This document shows positions 34,498 through 43,247 of a DNA stretch of 63,342 bases, piece after piece. Each line of letters begins with the position of its first letter. Positions within the stretch are counted from its first letter, which is position 1. The notes beneath the pieces were generated by a model that worked only from the letters and a program-made list of their open reading frames with translations, was not told the origin of the DNA and searched no databases. Both the position numbers and the translations under genes were made by a program. This DNA is from Pseudolysinimonas yzui (GTDB taxonomy: Bacteria > Actinomycetota > Actinomycetes > Actinomycetales > Microbacteriaceae), in NCBI RefSeq assembly GCF_014653215.1, contig NZ_BNAI01000008.1, forward strand, positions 28,026-91,367, in the 5' to 3' direction.

Positions 34498-36063
34498 GTG
34501 GACCCCCTCGATATCGCCCGCTGGCAGTTCGGCATCACCACCGTCTACCACTTCCTGTTGGTGCCGCTCACGCTCGGGCTGGGTCCCGTCGTCGCGTTCT
34601 TCCACTTCCGCTATGTCTCGACCGGCGACGAGAAGTGGCTGCGCCTGACGAAGTTCTGGGGCAAGTTGTACCTCGTCAACTTCATCCTCGGCGTCGCGAC
34701 GGGCATCGTGCAGGAGTTCCAGTTCGGCATGGCCTGGAGCGAGTACTCGCGATTCGTCGGAGACGTCTTCGGCGCTCCGCTCGCGATGGAGGGGCTGCTG
34801 GCATTCTTCGTCGAGTCCACCTTCCTCGGCCTGTGGATCTTCGGCTGGGGGCGGCTGCCGAAGAAGGTGCACCTGGCGACGATCATCCTCGCCGTCGTCG
34901 GGTCGTGGATCTCGGCGTTCTTCATCATCGCCGCCAACTCCTGGATGCAGCATCCGGTCGGCGTCGAACTCGTCGACGGTCGCCCCGTGCTCGTCGACAT
35001 CGGCGCCGTGCTCACCAACAACACCGCGATCGCCGCCTACACCCACACCCTGCTCGGCTCGGTCTCGGTGGCCGGCGGATTCCTGCTCGGCATCGCCTGG
35101 TACCAGTTGTGGCGCCGGCGCAAGGACGGGATCGACACCGTCGACGCGGGTGGCCGGGTCGTCGTCGGGGAGGCCCCCGAGATCGCCGGCCGTGACCGGG
35201 CCGACCACCGGGTGTGGCTCACCTCGTTGCGCGTCGGTGCGATCATCGCGATCGTCGGCTTCGCGGGCGTCGCGCTCACCGGCGACATCCAGGCGAAGCT
35301 GATGTTCGAGCAGCAGCCGATGAAGATGGCGGCCGCCGAGGCGGCATGCGAGACCGGCGCCGACTTCTCGGTCATCGCGATCGGCGACCTCGCCTCGCGC
35401 GACTGCTCCGAGGTGACGACCCTCATCGAAGTGCCCGGCCTGCTCGGCTTCCTCGCCAACGGCGACTTCGGTCAGACCGTGCTCGGCGTGAACGACCTCG
35501 TCGACCAGTACCGCGACAGCTATGGCGCCACCCTCCCCGAGGGCGAGCTGTACGGCGAACGTTCCGGGGCCGACGTGCAGTACGTGCCGATCATGTGGAT
35601 CACCTACTGGGGCTTCCGCATGATGATCGGCTTCGGCGCCATCGCCGCCTTCGCGGCTGCCGTCGCGCTCTGGCTGACCCGCAAGGGCACCGTGCCGCGC
35701 TCGCCGTGGATCATGCGGCTCGCGATTCTCGGCATCCTCGCCCCGTTCGCCGCGAGCGCCGCGGGCTGGATCTTCACCGAGATGGGCCGGCAGCCGTTCG
35801 TCGTAGCGCCGAACCCCGACGTCAGCGGCATCGACGGGGTGTTCATGTTCACCGCCGCAGCCGTCTCTCCGGGGGTCACCGCGGGCGAGCTGTTGTTCTC
35901 GCTCATCACGCTCACCCTGGTCTACGCGGCGCTGCTCGTCGTCGAACTCACGCTGCTGGTGCGCTACGTGCGGGCCGGTGTCGCGGGGGCGATGCCGGAG
36001 CTCTCCCGCACCGACCGACCCGATGACCGCGCCGACGACGACGTGCTGTCGTTCGCCTACTGA
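34498..36063 (+). CDS. cydA: Cytochrome bd ubiquinol/menaquinol oxidase subunit I
   Basis: 521 residues and about nine membrane helices. The haem b595/d ligand His is in TTVYHFLLVPLTLGL (near 18), the haem b558 His in AAYTHTLLGS, and EMGRQPFVVAPN near 430 is the GRQPW-type family block with Trp replaced by Phe. The oxidase reduces O2 to water at low oxygen with high affinity. GTG 34498 is preceded by AAAGGAG at 8 bases; an earlier GTG at 34480 has none. First gene of cydA-cydB-cydDC. Confidence 0.96.
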   Translation: MDPLDIARWQFGITTVYHFLLVPLTLGLGPVVAFFHFRYVSTGDEKWLRLTKFWGKLYLVNFILGVATGIVQEFQFGMAWSEYSRFVGDVFGAPLAMEGLLAFFVESTFLGLWIFGWGRLPKKVHLATIILAVVGSWISAFFIIAANSWMQHPVGVELVDGRPVLVDIGAVLTNNTAIAAYTHTLLGSVSVAGGFLLGIAWYQLWRRRKDGIDTVDAGGRVVVGEAPEIAGRDRADHRVWLTSLRVGAIIAIVGFAGVALTGDIQAKLMFEQQPMKMAAAEAACETGADFSVIAIGDLASRDCSEVTTLIEVPGLLGFLANGDFGQTVLGVNDLVDQYRDSYGATLPEGELYGERSGADVQYVPIMWITYWGFRMMIGFGAIAAFAAAVALWLTRKGTVPRSPWIMRLAILGILAPFAASAAGWIFTEMGRQPFVVAPNPDVSGIDGVFMFTAAAVSPGVTAGELLFSLITLTLVYAALLVVELTLLVRYVRAGVAGAMPELSRTDRPDDRADDDVLSFAY

Positions 36064-36092
36064 CGTCACGTTCCCAAGAAAGGACGACACCC

Positions 36093-37118
36093 GTGGATCT
36101 CTCCACCGTCTGGTTCATCGCGATCGCCGTGCTGTGGATCGCCTTCCTCCTGCTCGAGGGCTTCGACTTCGGAGTCGGGATGCACCTCCTGGTGCGTGCC
36201 CGCACCGAGGAGGAGCGCCGCGTCATGCTCAACACGATCGGCCCGGTCTGGGACGGCAACGAGGTGTGGCTGCTCACCGCGGGCGCCGCGACCTTCGCCG
36301 CCTTCCCGCTCTGGTACGCCTCGCTGTTCTCGGTGCTCTACATCCCGCTCACGCTCGTGCTGCTCGGCCTGATCTTCCGCGCCGTCGCGATCGAGTACCG
36401 GGGTAAGGGGAAGGGGCGGCGCTGGACCCGGGCCTGGGACCTGTCGATCGGGCTCGGTTCGTTCCTTGCCGCATTCGGACTGGGTGCGGGGCTCGCCCTC
36501 ACGACCACCGGTCTGCCGATCGACGCGAACGGCGACCGCGTCGGCGGTCCGTTCGTCTGGCTCACCCCGGTCGCCGTGCTCGGCGGCCTCGCCCTCGTCG
36601 GCTTCGCCTTCGTGCACGGCGCGAACTTCCTCGCGCTCAAGTCCGACGGGGTCGTGCGGGAACGCGCGGGCCGGGATGTCGTGCGCTTCGCGCCGTTCGC
36701 CCTGCTGCCGCTCGTCGGCTGGGTGCTGCTCGTGCAGGTGCAGAGCGGTGACGTGGCCTCCTGGGTGCTCGTCGTCGTGGCGGTCGCCGCCGTCGTGCTC
36801 GGCTACATCGCGGCGCTCCGCAAGCTCGAGGGGCGGGCGTTCCTCGGCTTCGCGACCTTCCTCATCGCCGGTGCCGCGTCGATCTTCGCCGCCGTCTACC
36901 CGGTCGTGCTGCCCTCCACCGTCGATCCGGCGTTCGACCTCACGGTGCAGAACGCGGCGAGCGGCGACTATACGCTCGGGGTGATGACCGTGATCACGGC
37001 GATCGCGCTTCCGGTCGTGATCGGTTACCAGGTGTGGAGCTACTGGGTGTTCCGTCGGCGCATCTCGGCGGCCCACATCCCGCCGGTGCACGACGTCGTT
37101 CCCGCCGTTCGGCCGTGA
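36093..37118 (+). CDS. cydB: Cytochrome bd oxidase subunit II
   Basis: 341 residues, about eight membrane helices. It opens with FLLLEGFDFGVGMHLLV and keeps GPVWDGNEVWLL, both CydB hallmarks. It pairs with CydA in the membrane. GTG 36093 is preceded by AAGAAAGGA. The stop overlaps the CydDC start by GTGA. Confidence 0.96.
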   Translation: MDLSTVWFIAIAVLWIAFLLLEGFDFGVGMHLLVRARTEEERRVMLNTIGPVWDGNEVWLLTAGAATFAAFPLWYASLFSVLYIPLTLVLLGLIFRAVAIEYRGKGKGRRWTRAWDLSIGLGSFLAAFGLGAGLALTTTGLPIDANGDRVGGPFVWLTPVAVLGGLALVGFAFVHGANFLALKSDGVVRERAGRDVVRFAPFALLPLVGWVLLVQVQSGDVASWVLVVVAVAAVVLGYIAALRKLEGRAFLGFATFLIAGAASIFAAVYPVVLPSTVDPAFDLTVQNAASGDYTLGVMTVITAIALPVVIGYQVWSYWVFRRRISAAHIPPVHDVVPAVRP

Positions 37119-40100
37119 GCGACCGAACCGCTCCCGAGGTGCCGCGGGCGGCGCTCGTGGCCCTCACGGTGCTCGCGGTCGCGCGAGCCGGCGGCCTGTT
37201 GCTGATCGCGGAGGGCTTCGCGCGGCTCATCGTCGACACCGGCACCGGGCAGCCGGCTGTCGGTGCGGCGCTCGCGGCGGCGGGGCTCGTGGTGCGCGCC
37301 CTGGCCGGATGGGGCAGCGCGTTCGCGGGACGACGTGCGGCGGCGGCGGCGAAGCTGGCCCACCGCGGCACCCTGGCGCGCGGCGTCGTCGATCGCGACC
37401 TCGACGCCGGGTCGGTGGCCGTCGTCGCCACCCGGGGTCTCGACGCGCTCGACGCGTACTACACGTCGGTCGTCCCCGCGGCGATCGCGGCGATCGTGCT
37501 GCCGCTCGGCATCACGGCGCGGGTGCTGCTCGCCGACCCGTTGAGTGCGCTCATCCTCGCCCTCACCCTACCGCTCGTGCCGGTCTTCATGGTGCTCATC
37601 GGCATGCACAGCCGCGATCGGGTCGAGGCCGCCCACGACGCGCTGACCCGGCTCGCCGACCACATCGCGGAACTCGCCCGCGGCCTCCCCGTGCTCGTCG
37701 GTCTCGGGCGGGATCGCGAGCAGGCCGAGCGGCTCGCGGTCATCCAGCAGAATCACTCCGCCCGCACCCACCGCGTTCTCGGCACGGCGTTCCTCTCGGC
37801 GCTCGCCCTCGAGCTGGTGGCGACTCTGTCGGTCGCGGTCGTCGCCGTCGTGCTCGGCCTGCGCCTGCTGTCGGGCGACGTCGGGCTGTTCGAGGCGCTC
37901 GTCGTGCTGCTGCTCGCGCCGGAGTGCTTCACCGCGGTGCGCGAGCTCGGCTCGGCGCATCACGCGGCGGAGGACGGCCGGGTCGCGCTCACCCGGGTGC
38001 GCGAGCTGCTCGCCGCCCCCTCCCGCGTCGACCGCCGCCGCGCGGCAGAGACTCTCACCGTCGATCGGTTCGGGGTGCGCCACCCCGGCCGGCGCGGCTC
38101 GGCGGTCGACGACGTGACCTTCACGGCCCGGCGGGGTGAGATCGTCGCGCTTACCGGGGCGAGCGGTGCCGGCAAGTCGACAGTGCTGGCGGCCCTCGCC
38201 GGAACGCTGCCGGCCGACGCCACGGTCACCGGCATCCTGACGGCGCCGCGGCAGGTCGCCTGGGTGCCGCAGGATCCGCGCTGCGCGGCCGAGACGGTGC
38301 GCGCCGAACTCGAACGGTACGCGGGGGATGCCGACGTCGACGGGGTGCTCGGCGAACTGGGGCTGCGCGGCGTGGCCGAACTGCCGCCCGAGGTGCTGAG
38401 CCCGGGGGAGCTGCGCCGGGTCGCGGTCGCCCGGGCGCTGCTGCGGGTCGACAGCGGGGCCCGGCTGCTGCTGCTCGACGAACCGACCGCTCATCTCGAC
38501 CCGGTCGCCGCCGGGGCCGTGCGAGCCGCCATCGCGGCCCGCGCCCCGCGGGTCATCACGGTGCTGGTGAGTCACGACCCCGCGACGCTGGCGCTCGCCG
38601 ACCGCGCCGTCGCCCTCGACGCGACCGCGCCCGAGTCGCGGTCGGTTCCCGCGCCCGGGACCCTGCCCGACGCGATCGTGCGGCGTCCCGCATCCGTGCC
38701 GCCGGGGGGCGTGCGGCTCGCCCTCGCCGCGGTGCTGCGACCGGCCCCGTGGCTCTGGGTCGGTGCCGTGCTGCTGGGCCTCCTCGCCACCGGGATGGGG
38801 CTCGCCCTCACCGCGGTCTCGGCCTGGCTCATCGTGCGGGCGAGCGAACAGCCCGCCGTCATGTACCTGCTCGTCGCGATCGTCGGCGTGCGGTTCTTCG
38901 GCATCGGCCGAGCGGTCGCCCGCTACGCTGAGCGGCTCGTCACCCATCGTGCGGCATTCCGCGCCGTCGACGACCTGCGCCTGCGGTTGTGGCAGGGGAT
39001 GGCCGCGCGCGGCGCCGGATCCCGCGAACTCCTCGAGGGCGGGCGCGCGGTCGACCACCTGGTCGGCACCGCCGCCGAGGTGCGCGACCTGCTGCCGCGC
39101 ACCGTCCCCCCGGTCGCGATCGGCATCCTCGCCGCGGGCGGGGTGGTGCTCACCGTGTCCCTCGTCGCCCCGGAGGCGGCGGGGCTCGTCGGCGCCGGGT
39201 TGCTGCTCGCGCTCGTGCTGCCCGCCGGGGTCGCCTTCCTGGCGGGGCGGCGGGCGGAAGCCGACCGGGTGCGCGCCTCGTCGGCACTCCTGCGCAGTTT
39301 CGCGGCGGTGGGCCGGGCGGCGTCCGACCTGCGGGCCAACGGGGTCGCCGACGCGACGGTCGCGGAACTCGACCGCCGCAGCCGGAGCGCCGCCGCAGCG
39401 GAACGGCGCTCGGGAACGACAGCCGAAGCCGGCATGCAGCTCGCCCCGCTCCTCGCCGGGGCGACAGCGGTCGCGGCCACCGCGCTGCTCGTCGTCGGCG
39501 GCGCGCCCGCGGCGACGGTCGCCGTCGTCGCGCTCATCGTCTACGCCTCGGGAGACGCCCTCGCCGCCGCGGTGGCGGGCGGACATCGCATCCCCGGTCT
39601 GATCGCCGCGCTGGCGCCGCTGGGCCGGCTGCTCGCGCCGTCGTCCCGCGCGGCGCGGGGCAGCGGTCGGCCCGGTCGCCGCATCGAGGATCTCGTGTTC
39701 GACGAGGTCAGCGTCGGCTGGAGCCCCGACACGTCGGTCGCCACCGGCATCGCCGGGCGGGTGCGGCGAGGCGAGGTACTCGTCATCGAAGGGCCCTCCG
39801 GGTCGGGCAAGTCGACGCTGCTGACGACGCTGCTCGGCGACCTCGACGTGCGCGCCGGACGCATCGAAGTCGACGGGGTCGAACTCGCCGAACTCGATCC
39901 CGCGGCCTGGCGGGCCCGAGTGGTGTGGTGCCCGCAGGAGGCCCACGTCTTCGACTCGACGCTGCGCGGCAACCTGCTGATCGGGCGGCCCCGCGACAAC
40001 GCCGCCGACGAGGCCGAACTCGACGCGGTGCTGCACCGGGTCGGTCTGGGGGCGATGGTCGCCGCGCTCGAGTCCGGGATCGACGGTCGGGTCGGCCCGG

Positions 40101-40363
40101 GAGGCCGGTGGCTGTCGGGAGGGGAACGGCAACGCCTCGCGGTGGCCCGCGCGCTGCTGTCGGATGCCGACGTGGTGCTGCTCGACGAACCCACCGCGCA
40201 TCTCGACGGTCCCACCGCCGACGCCCTCATGGGCGACCTGCGGGCGGCCCTCTCCGACCGCATCGTCGTTCTCGTCACCCACCGCATGCAGGATCGCCGC
40301 GACGGCGACCCCGTCGTGCGGCTCGGCGACACGTCGCCGCGGGTTCTCGAGGCGGTCGCGTGA
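37115..40363 (+). CDS. cydDC: Fused CydDC thiol-exporting ABC transporter
   Basis: 1082 residues: the CydD and CydC halves, separate genes in E. coli, are joined. Half one has a membrane domain (1-310) and an ATPase with GASGAGKST (near 348), LSPGELRRVAVARALL and LLLLDEPTAHLD. Half two has membrane segments (about 530-810) and GPSGSGKST (near 894), LSGGERQRLAVARALL and VVLLDEPTAHLD. It exports cysteine/glutathione needed to assemble the bd oxidase. GTG 37115 overlaps the cydB stop. Confidence 0.93.
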   Translation: MSDRTAPEVPRAALVALTVLAVARAGGLLLIAEGFARLIVDTGTGQPAVGAALAAAGLVVRALAGWGSAFAGRRAAAAAKLAHRGTLARGVVDRDLDAGSVAVVATRGLDALDAYYTSVVPAAIAAIVLPLGITARVLLADPLSALILALTLPLVPVFMVLIGMHSRDRVEAAHDALTRLADHIAELARGLPVLVGLGRDREQAERLAVIQQNHSARTHRVLGTAFLSALALELVATLSVAVVAVVLGLRLLSGDVGLFEALVVLLLAPECFTAVRELGSAHHAAEDGRVALTRVRELLAAPSRVDRRRAAETLTVDRFGVRHPGRRGSAVDDVTFTARRGEIVALTGASGAGKSTVLAALAGTLPADATVTGILTAPRQVAWVPQDPRCAAETVRAELERYAGDADVDGVLGELGLRGVAELPPEVLSPGELRRVAVARALLRVDSGARLLLLDEPTAHLDPVAAGAVRAAIAARAPRVITVLVSHDPATLALADRAVALDATAPESRSVPAPGTLPDAIVRRPASVPPGGVRLALAAVLRPAPWLWVGAVLLGLLATGMGLALTAVSAWLIVRASEQPAVMYLLVAIVGVRFFGIGRAVARYAERLVTHRAAFRAVDDLRLRLWQGMAARGAGSRELLEGGRAVDHLVGTAAEVRDLLPRTVPPVAIGILAAGGVVLTVSLVAPEAAGLVGAGLLLALVLPAGVAFLAGRRAEADRVRASSALLRSFAAVGRAASDLRANGVADATVAELDRRSRSAAAAERRSGTTAEAGMQLAPLLAGATAVAATALLVVGGAPAATVAVVALIVYASGDALAAAVAGGHRIPGLIAALAPLGRLLAPSSRAARGSGRPGRRIEDLVFDEVSVGWSPDTSVATGIAGRVRRGEVLVIEGPSGSGKSTLLTTLLGDLDVRAGRIEVDGVELAELDPAAWRARVVWCPQEAHVFDSTLRGNLLIGRPRDNAADEAELDAVLHRVGLGAMVAALESGIDGRVGPGGRWLSGGERQRLAVARALLSDADVVLLDEPTAHLDGPTADALMGDLRAALSDRIVVLVTHRMQDRRDGDPVVRLGDTSPRVLEAVA

Positions 40364-40989
40364 CGGACGCCCCCGCTGCCGGCTTCGCGCGGCGCTGGAT
40401 CGTGCGGGTCACGATCGCCGAGGCCGCGGGCTTCGCGGTCGCCGCCGGGGTCGGCGCGTCGCTCGCCGTGACCGCCGCGCCGACCGCCATCGCCTACCCG
40501 GCGGCGGTGCTCGCGGGCGCGGTGGAAGGGCTCGCGCTGGGCACCGGCCAGTACTCGGCCATGCGGGGTGGCCGGCCGGGGCGTGCGGCATGGCTCGGCG
40601 CAACCGCCGGGGCCGCGGCGGTCGCCTGGGCGCTCGGGATGCTGCCGAGCACGATCGGGGTCGACCTCGAATCGCCGACGACCTGGGTGCTGCTCGCGTT
40701 CGGCGCCGTGCTGCTGCTGGCATCGATCCCGGTGGCGCAGTGGCTGGTCCTGCGGGCGGCCGGTCGGCGCGACGCCGGGGCGTGGGTTCCCGTGACGATG
40801 GGGGCGTGGGCGCTCGCGATCCTGTGGACCGCTGCCCCGTCGCCGTTCATCGACGAGCGATCCCCGTTCGCCCTCGTGATCGTGCTCTACGTGATCGCGG
40901 GAGTGCTCATGGCCGTGACGGTCGCGGCTCTCACCGCTCCGCTGGCGAGACGGCTGTTTGCGGGATCGCCGTCTCGATCTGGTCGATGA
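40360..40989 (+). CDS. Hypothetical integral membrane protein
   Basis: 209 residues with five to six hydrophobic segments and no recognised motif. It overlaps the cydDC stop by GTGA, so it belongs to the cyd operon, and could be an accessory to the bd oxidase, though nothing specific supports that. The last 59 bases overlap the convergent BON gene. Confidence 0.65.
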   Translation: MTDAPAAGFARRWIVRVTIAEAAGFAVAAGVGASLAVTAAPTAIAYPAAVLAGAVEGLALGTGQYSAMRGGRPGRAAWLGATAGAAAVAWALGMLPSTIGVDLESPTTWVLLAFGAVLLLASIPVAQWLVLRAAGRRDAGAWVPVTMGAWALAILWTAAPSPFIDERSPFALVIVLYVIAGVLMAVTVAALTAPLARRLFAGSPSRSGR

Positions 40990-41398
40990 CGAAGTGCACG
41001 CCGCTCGTCGTGCGCGCGAGGTGGTGCGCGATCCGGCGCTGCTCGGGGTCGGTGACGACACCGGTGAGGTGAACGACGTGGAAGTCGCAGTGCGGGGAGA
41101 CGCCGGCGAGCTCAGGGTGCGTCGCGAGCCGTTCGGCGACGAGGGCGACGATCTCCTCGTCGCTCAGCCGCCAGTCACCCGGCAGCGGGGCGACGCGCAG
41201 CTCGTCGACGAGATCCTGCGTCGCGGGGTCGCTCAGCATGATCGATCGCACGGCGAGGCGTTCCGCGGCCGAGCCGACCTCCCCGGTCACGGTGACGATC
41301 CCGGCATGCACGGCGACGTGCACGTCGAGGGCGTCGACTTCGCGACTCCCCTCGAGGGCATGCACCAACCGCCTGCAGTGGCTCTCGTCGGTCGTCAT
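40931..41398 (-). CDS. BON-domain protein
   Basis: 155 residues with two BON-like repeats (about 20-68 and 80-145), including VAVHAGIVTVTGEVGSAAE and FHVVHLTGVVTDPEQ. BON domains bind membranes or ligands; this one has no signal peptide and is probably cytoplasmic. ATG 41398 overlaps the upstream gene's stop (ATGA). It shares an operon with the pyridoxamine-oxidase-like gene behind a DevR-type box. Confidence 0.8.
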   Translation of the reverse strand: MTTDESHCRRLVHALEGSREVDALDVHVAVHAGIVTVTGEVGSAAERLAVRSIMLSDPATQDLVDELRVAPLPGDWRLSDEEIVALVAERLATHPELAGVSPHCDFHVVHLTGVVTDPEQRRIAHHLARTTSGVHFVIDQIETAIPQTAVSPAER

Positions 41399-41814
41399 GC
41401 GACGCCCTCCCAGCGGAACCGGCGACCGGAGATCACCCGCGGGGTGATGCGCACGTAGTTGAACTTCGGAGTCGACGTCAGCGTCGCGAGGGCCAGCACG
41501 CCCGAGCCTTCGATCTCGTCGTCGGCGTCGAGTCGCCGAGCGACTCCGCGGATGACGACGCTCCAGCGGTGGTGATCGTCGGCGCCGTCCACCTCGAAGG
41601 CGACGGTCGGGGCATCGGCGAGATCCACGAGCATGGTGCCGGGTGCCGAGCGGAAGACGATCGTGCCGCGGTCGACCAGGTAGTTCACCGGAAAGACGTC
41701 GACGCCGTCAGCGGCGACGACGGCGAGCCGACCGAGACTCTCGCCGCGCACCAGCTCCCAGCAGGCGTCGTCGGTGAGGGTGCGGACCCCGGGTGAGGTG
41801 AGGGATGCGGTCAC
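41395..41814 (-). CDS. Pyridoxamine 5'-phosphate oxidase-like flavin-binding protein
   Basis: 139 residues; split-barrel FMN-binding fold with LGRLAVVAADGVDVFPVNYL, TIVFRSAPGTM and VAFEVDGADD. Such proteins bind FMN or F420 and their substrates vary; true vitamin B6 activity is unlikely at this size. GTG 41814 has AAGGAGA upstream. It is a paralogue of the broken copy at 32703-33122 and precedes the BON gene. Confidence 0.82.
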   Translation of the reverse strand: MTASLTSPGVRTLTDDACWELVRGESLGRLAVVAADGVDVFPVNYLVDRGTIVFRSAPGTMLVDLADAPTVAFEVDGADDHHRWSVVIRGVARRLDADDEIEGSGVLALATLTSTPKFNYVRITPRVISGRRFRWEGVA

Positions 41815-41863
41815 GGTTCTCCTTCGTCGACACCACTCCAGCGGCGACGGCCGTCGACCGGGA

Positions 41864-41877
41864 GGGCCGAAAGTCCT
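41864..41877 (-). promoter_or_regulatory. DevR/DosR-like box before the pyridoxamine-oxidase-like gene
   Basis: On the minus strand AGGACTTTCGGCCC differs from GGGACTTTNGGCCC at one position. It lies 49 bases before the start codon. Confidence 0.6.
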
Positions 41878-41896
41878 GCGGGGGTGGCGAACACGT

Positions 41897-41910
41897 GGGA
41901 CCTTCGCCCT
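41897..41910 (+). promoter_or_regulatory. Degenerate DevR-like site before the second usp gene
   Basis: GGGACCTTCGCCCT keeps the first half-site but has a shifted second half. It lies 51 bases before ATG 41962. It is the weakest member of the set. Confidence 0.35.
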
Positions 41911-41961
41911 GGTCGGCGCCGCCCGCGGGTGGGACCCTGGGGGGCGGAAGGGAGCACCCCC

Positions 41962-42777
41962 ATGTACCGGATCACCGTCGGAGTCGACGACTCACCCGCT
42001 GCCTCGGTCGCCGTCGAGTGGGTCATCGACTGGCACCGGGCGCGGCACGCGCAGATCACCCTGGTCACGGCGTTCGACTACCTCGTCGAAGAGGTCGACG
42101 AAGACGTCGCCGTGCTGGAACGCGCCGCGTGGCGCATCCGGGAGGCTCTGCCCGACGCCGTCGTCGAGACCGCGATGGCCGACGGCAGTGTTCCCGGGGT
42201 GCTGGAGCGCAGCAGTCGCGTGGCCGATCTGCTCGTCGTCGGGTCGCACCGCACCCGCCACGTGCGTTCCGTGCTCACCGGGCGACTGCCGTTGCGGATC
42301 GCCGAGCATGCGGCATGCCCGGTGGTCGTCGTTCCTGACGATTGGCAGAAGCGCACCGGTTCGGTCGTCGTCGGACTGGGGGACGACGACACGTCGGATG
42401 CCGCCATCGCCTTCGCGGCGGCTGAGGCGGCAGACCTCGGAGTCGAGTTGCGGATCCTGCACGCCTGGTCGCCCCCGGCGTCGACCGCCGACGTACCGCT
42501 GGACCCCGTCGTTCCGGTCGAGCTACGCGCCGAGCACGGGGAGCGCCTCGCCGAGGTCGCCCGCCAGGCCCGGGGGCGGTGCCCGGAGGTGCGCGAGCAC
42601 CTTCACGAGGGTGCCGCGGGTGGCGCGCTCGTGGCGCTCGCCGCGGACGCCGCGCTGGCCGTCGTCGGAACGCACCGCACCGGCCCGATCGGGGAGCTTC
42701 TTGTCGGGTCGACGGCCGCGAGTCTCATCCGCGACAGCCGCACGCCCGTGTGCGTCGTGCCCTCGAACTGGGCTTAG
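41962..42777 (+). CDS. Tandem universal stress protein (second copy)
   Basis: 271 residues with two Usp domains. Each keeps the ATP-type loop: VVGSHRTRHVRSVLTGRLP (near 92) and VVGTHRTGPIGELLVGSTA (near 235); the first lacks the final Ser. GGAAGGGAG precedes the ATG. It diverges from the pyridoxamine-oxidase-like gene across a 147-base gap with two DevR-like sites. Confidence 0.87.
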   Translation: MYRITVGVDDSPAASVAVEWVIDWHRARHAQITLVTAFDYLVEEVDEDVAVLERAAWRIREALPDAVVETAMADGSVPGVLERSSRVADLLVVGSHRTRHVRSVLTGRLPLRIAEHAACPVVVVPDDWQKRTGSVVVGLGDDDTSDAAIAFAAAEAADLGVELRILHAWSPPASTADVPLDPVVPVELRAEHGERLAEVARQARGRCPEVREHLHEGAAGGALVALAADAALAVVGTHRTGPIGELLVGSTAASLIRDSRTPVCVVPSNWA

Positions 42778-43247
42778 GCCCCGGCGGAGGCGGGAGCGGG
42801 CAGGTCGTCGAGCATCGGCACCTGGCCCGCGACGAGTCGTCGCCGGGCGAGTTCGATGCCGTTCCATTCCGCGCGATCGACCTCGGGAAAGGACTGCCGC
42901 AGCCCCGACCGCGGTGGCCATTCGACCTCGAACAGGTTGCTGTGGATCTCGGCGAGGTCGAAGGATCCGCCGTCGGCGGCGAACACCGTCACCGTCTTGC
43001 CGGAGGAGTAGCGGTATTCACCCAGTTCGACGTACTCGAGGGCGGGTGCCGGCACTCCCATCTCCTCCGCGAACTCGCGGCGCGCCGCCTCCAACGGATC
43101 GTCGTCGGGGTCGAGTTCGCCTTTCGGGATCGACCAGGCCCGGTCCTCCTTCCGGGCCCAGAACGGGCCTCCCATGTGGGCGATCCAGACCTCGCGCTCG
43201 CTGCCCCGGTCGCGCCAGAGCAGGATGCCCGCGCTGCGAACGCTCAC
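42774..43247 (-). CDS. NUDIX hydrolase
   Basis: 157 residues. The box reads GELDPDDDPLEAARREFAEE followed by MGV: the metal-binding REFAEE end is intact, while the first Glu is Asp. WSIPKGELDPDDDP resembles Ap4A-type and phosphohydrolase-like NUDIX proteins. GTG 43247 overlaps the SurE stop by GTGA; it is last in a pfkB-surE-nudix operon. Nucleotide clean-up is plausible; the substrate is unknown. Its end overlaps the usp gene by 4 bases. Confidence 0.85.
   Translation of the reverse strand: MSVRSAGILLWRDRGSEREVWIAHMGGPFWARKEDRAWSIPKGELDPDDDPLEAARREFAEEMGVPAPALEYVELGEYRYSSGKTVTVFAADGGSFDLAEIHSNLFEVEWPPRSGLRQSFPEVDRAEWNGIELARRRLVAGQVPMLDDLPAPASAGA

Noticed and set aside
37568-40282. 904-codon leftward frame opposite cydDC
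   Set aside because: Gly/Asp/Arg-rich mirror of the fused ABC transporter gene.
41928-41945. Third DevR-like site (GTGGGACCCTGGGG) before the second usp gene
   Set aside because: Only one GGGAC half is present and the rest is simple G/C sequence.
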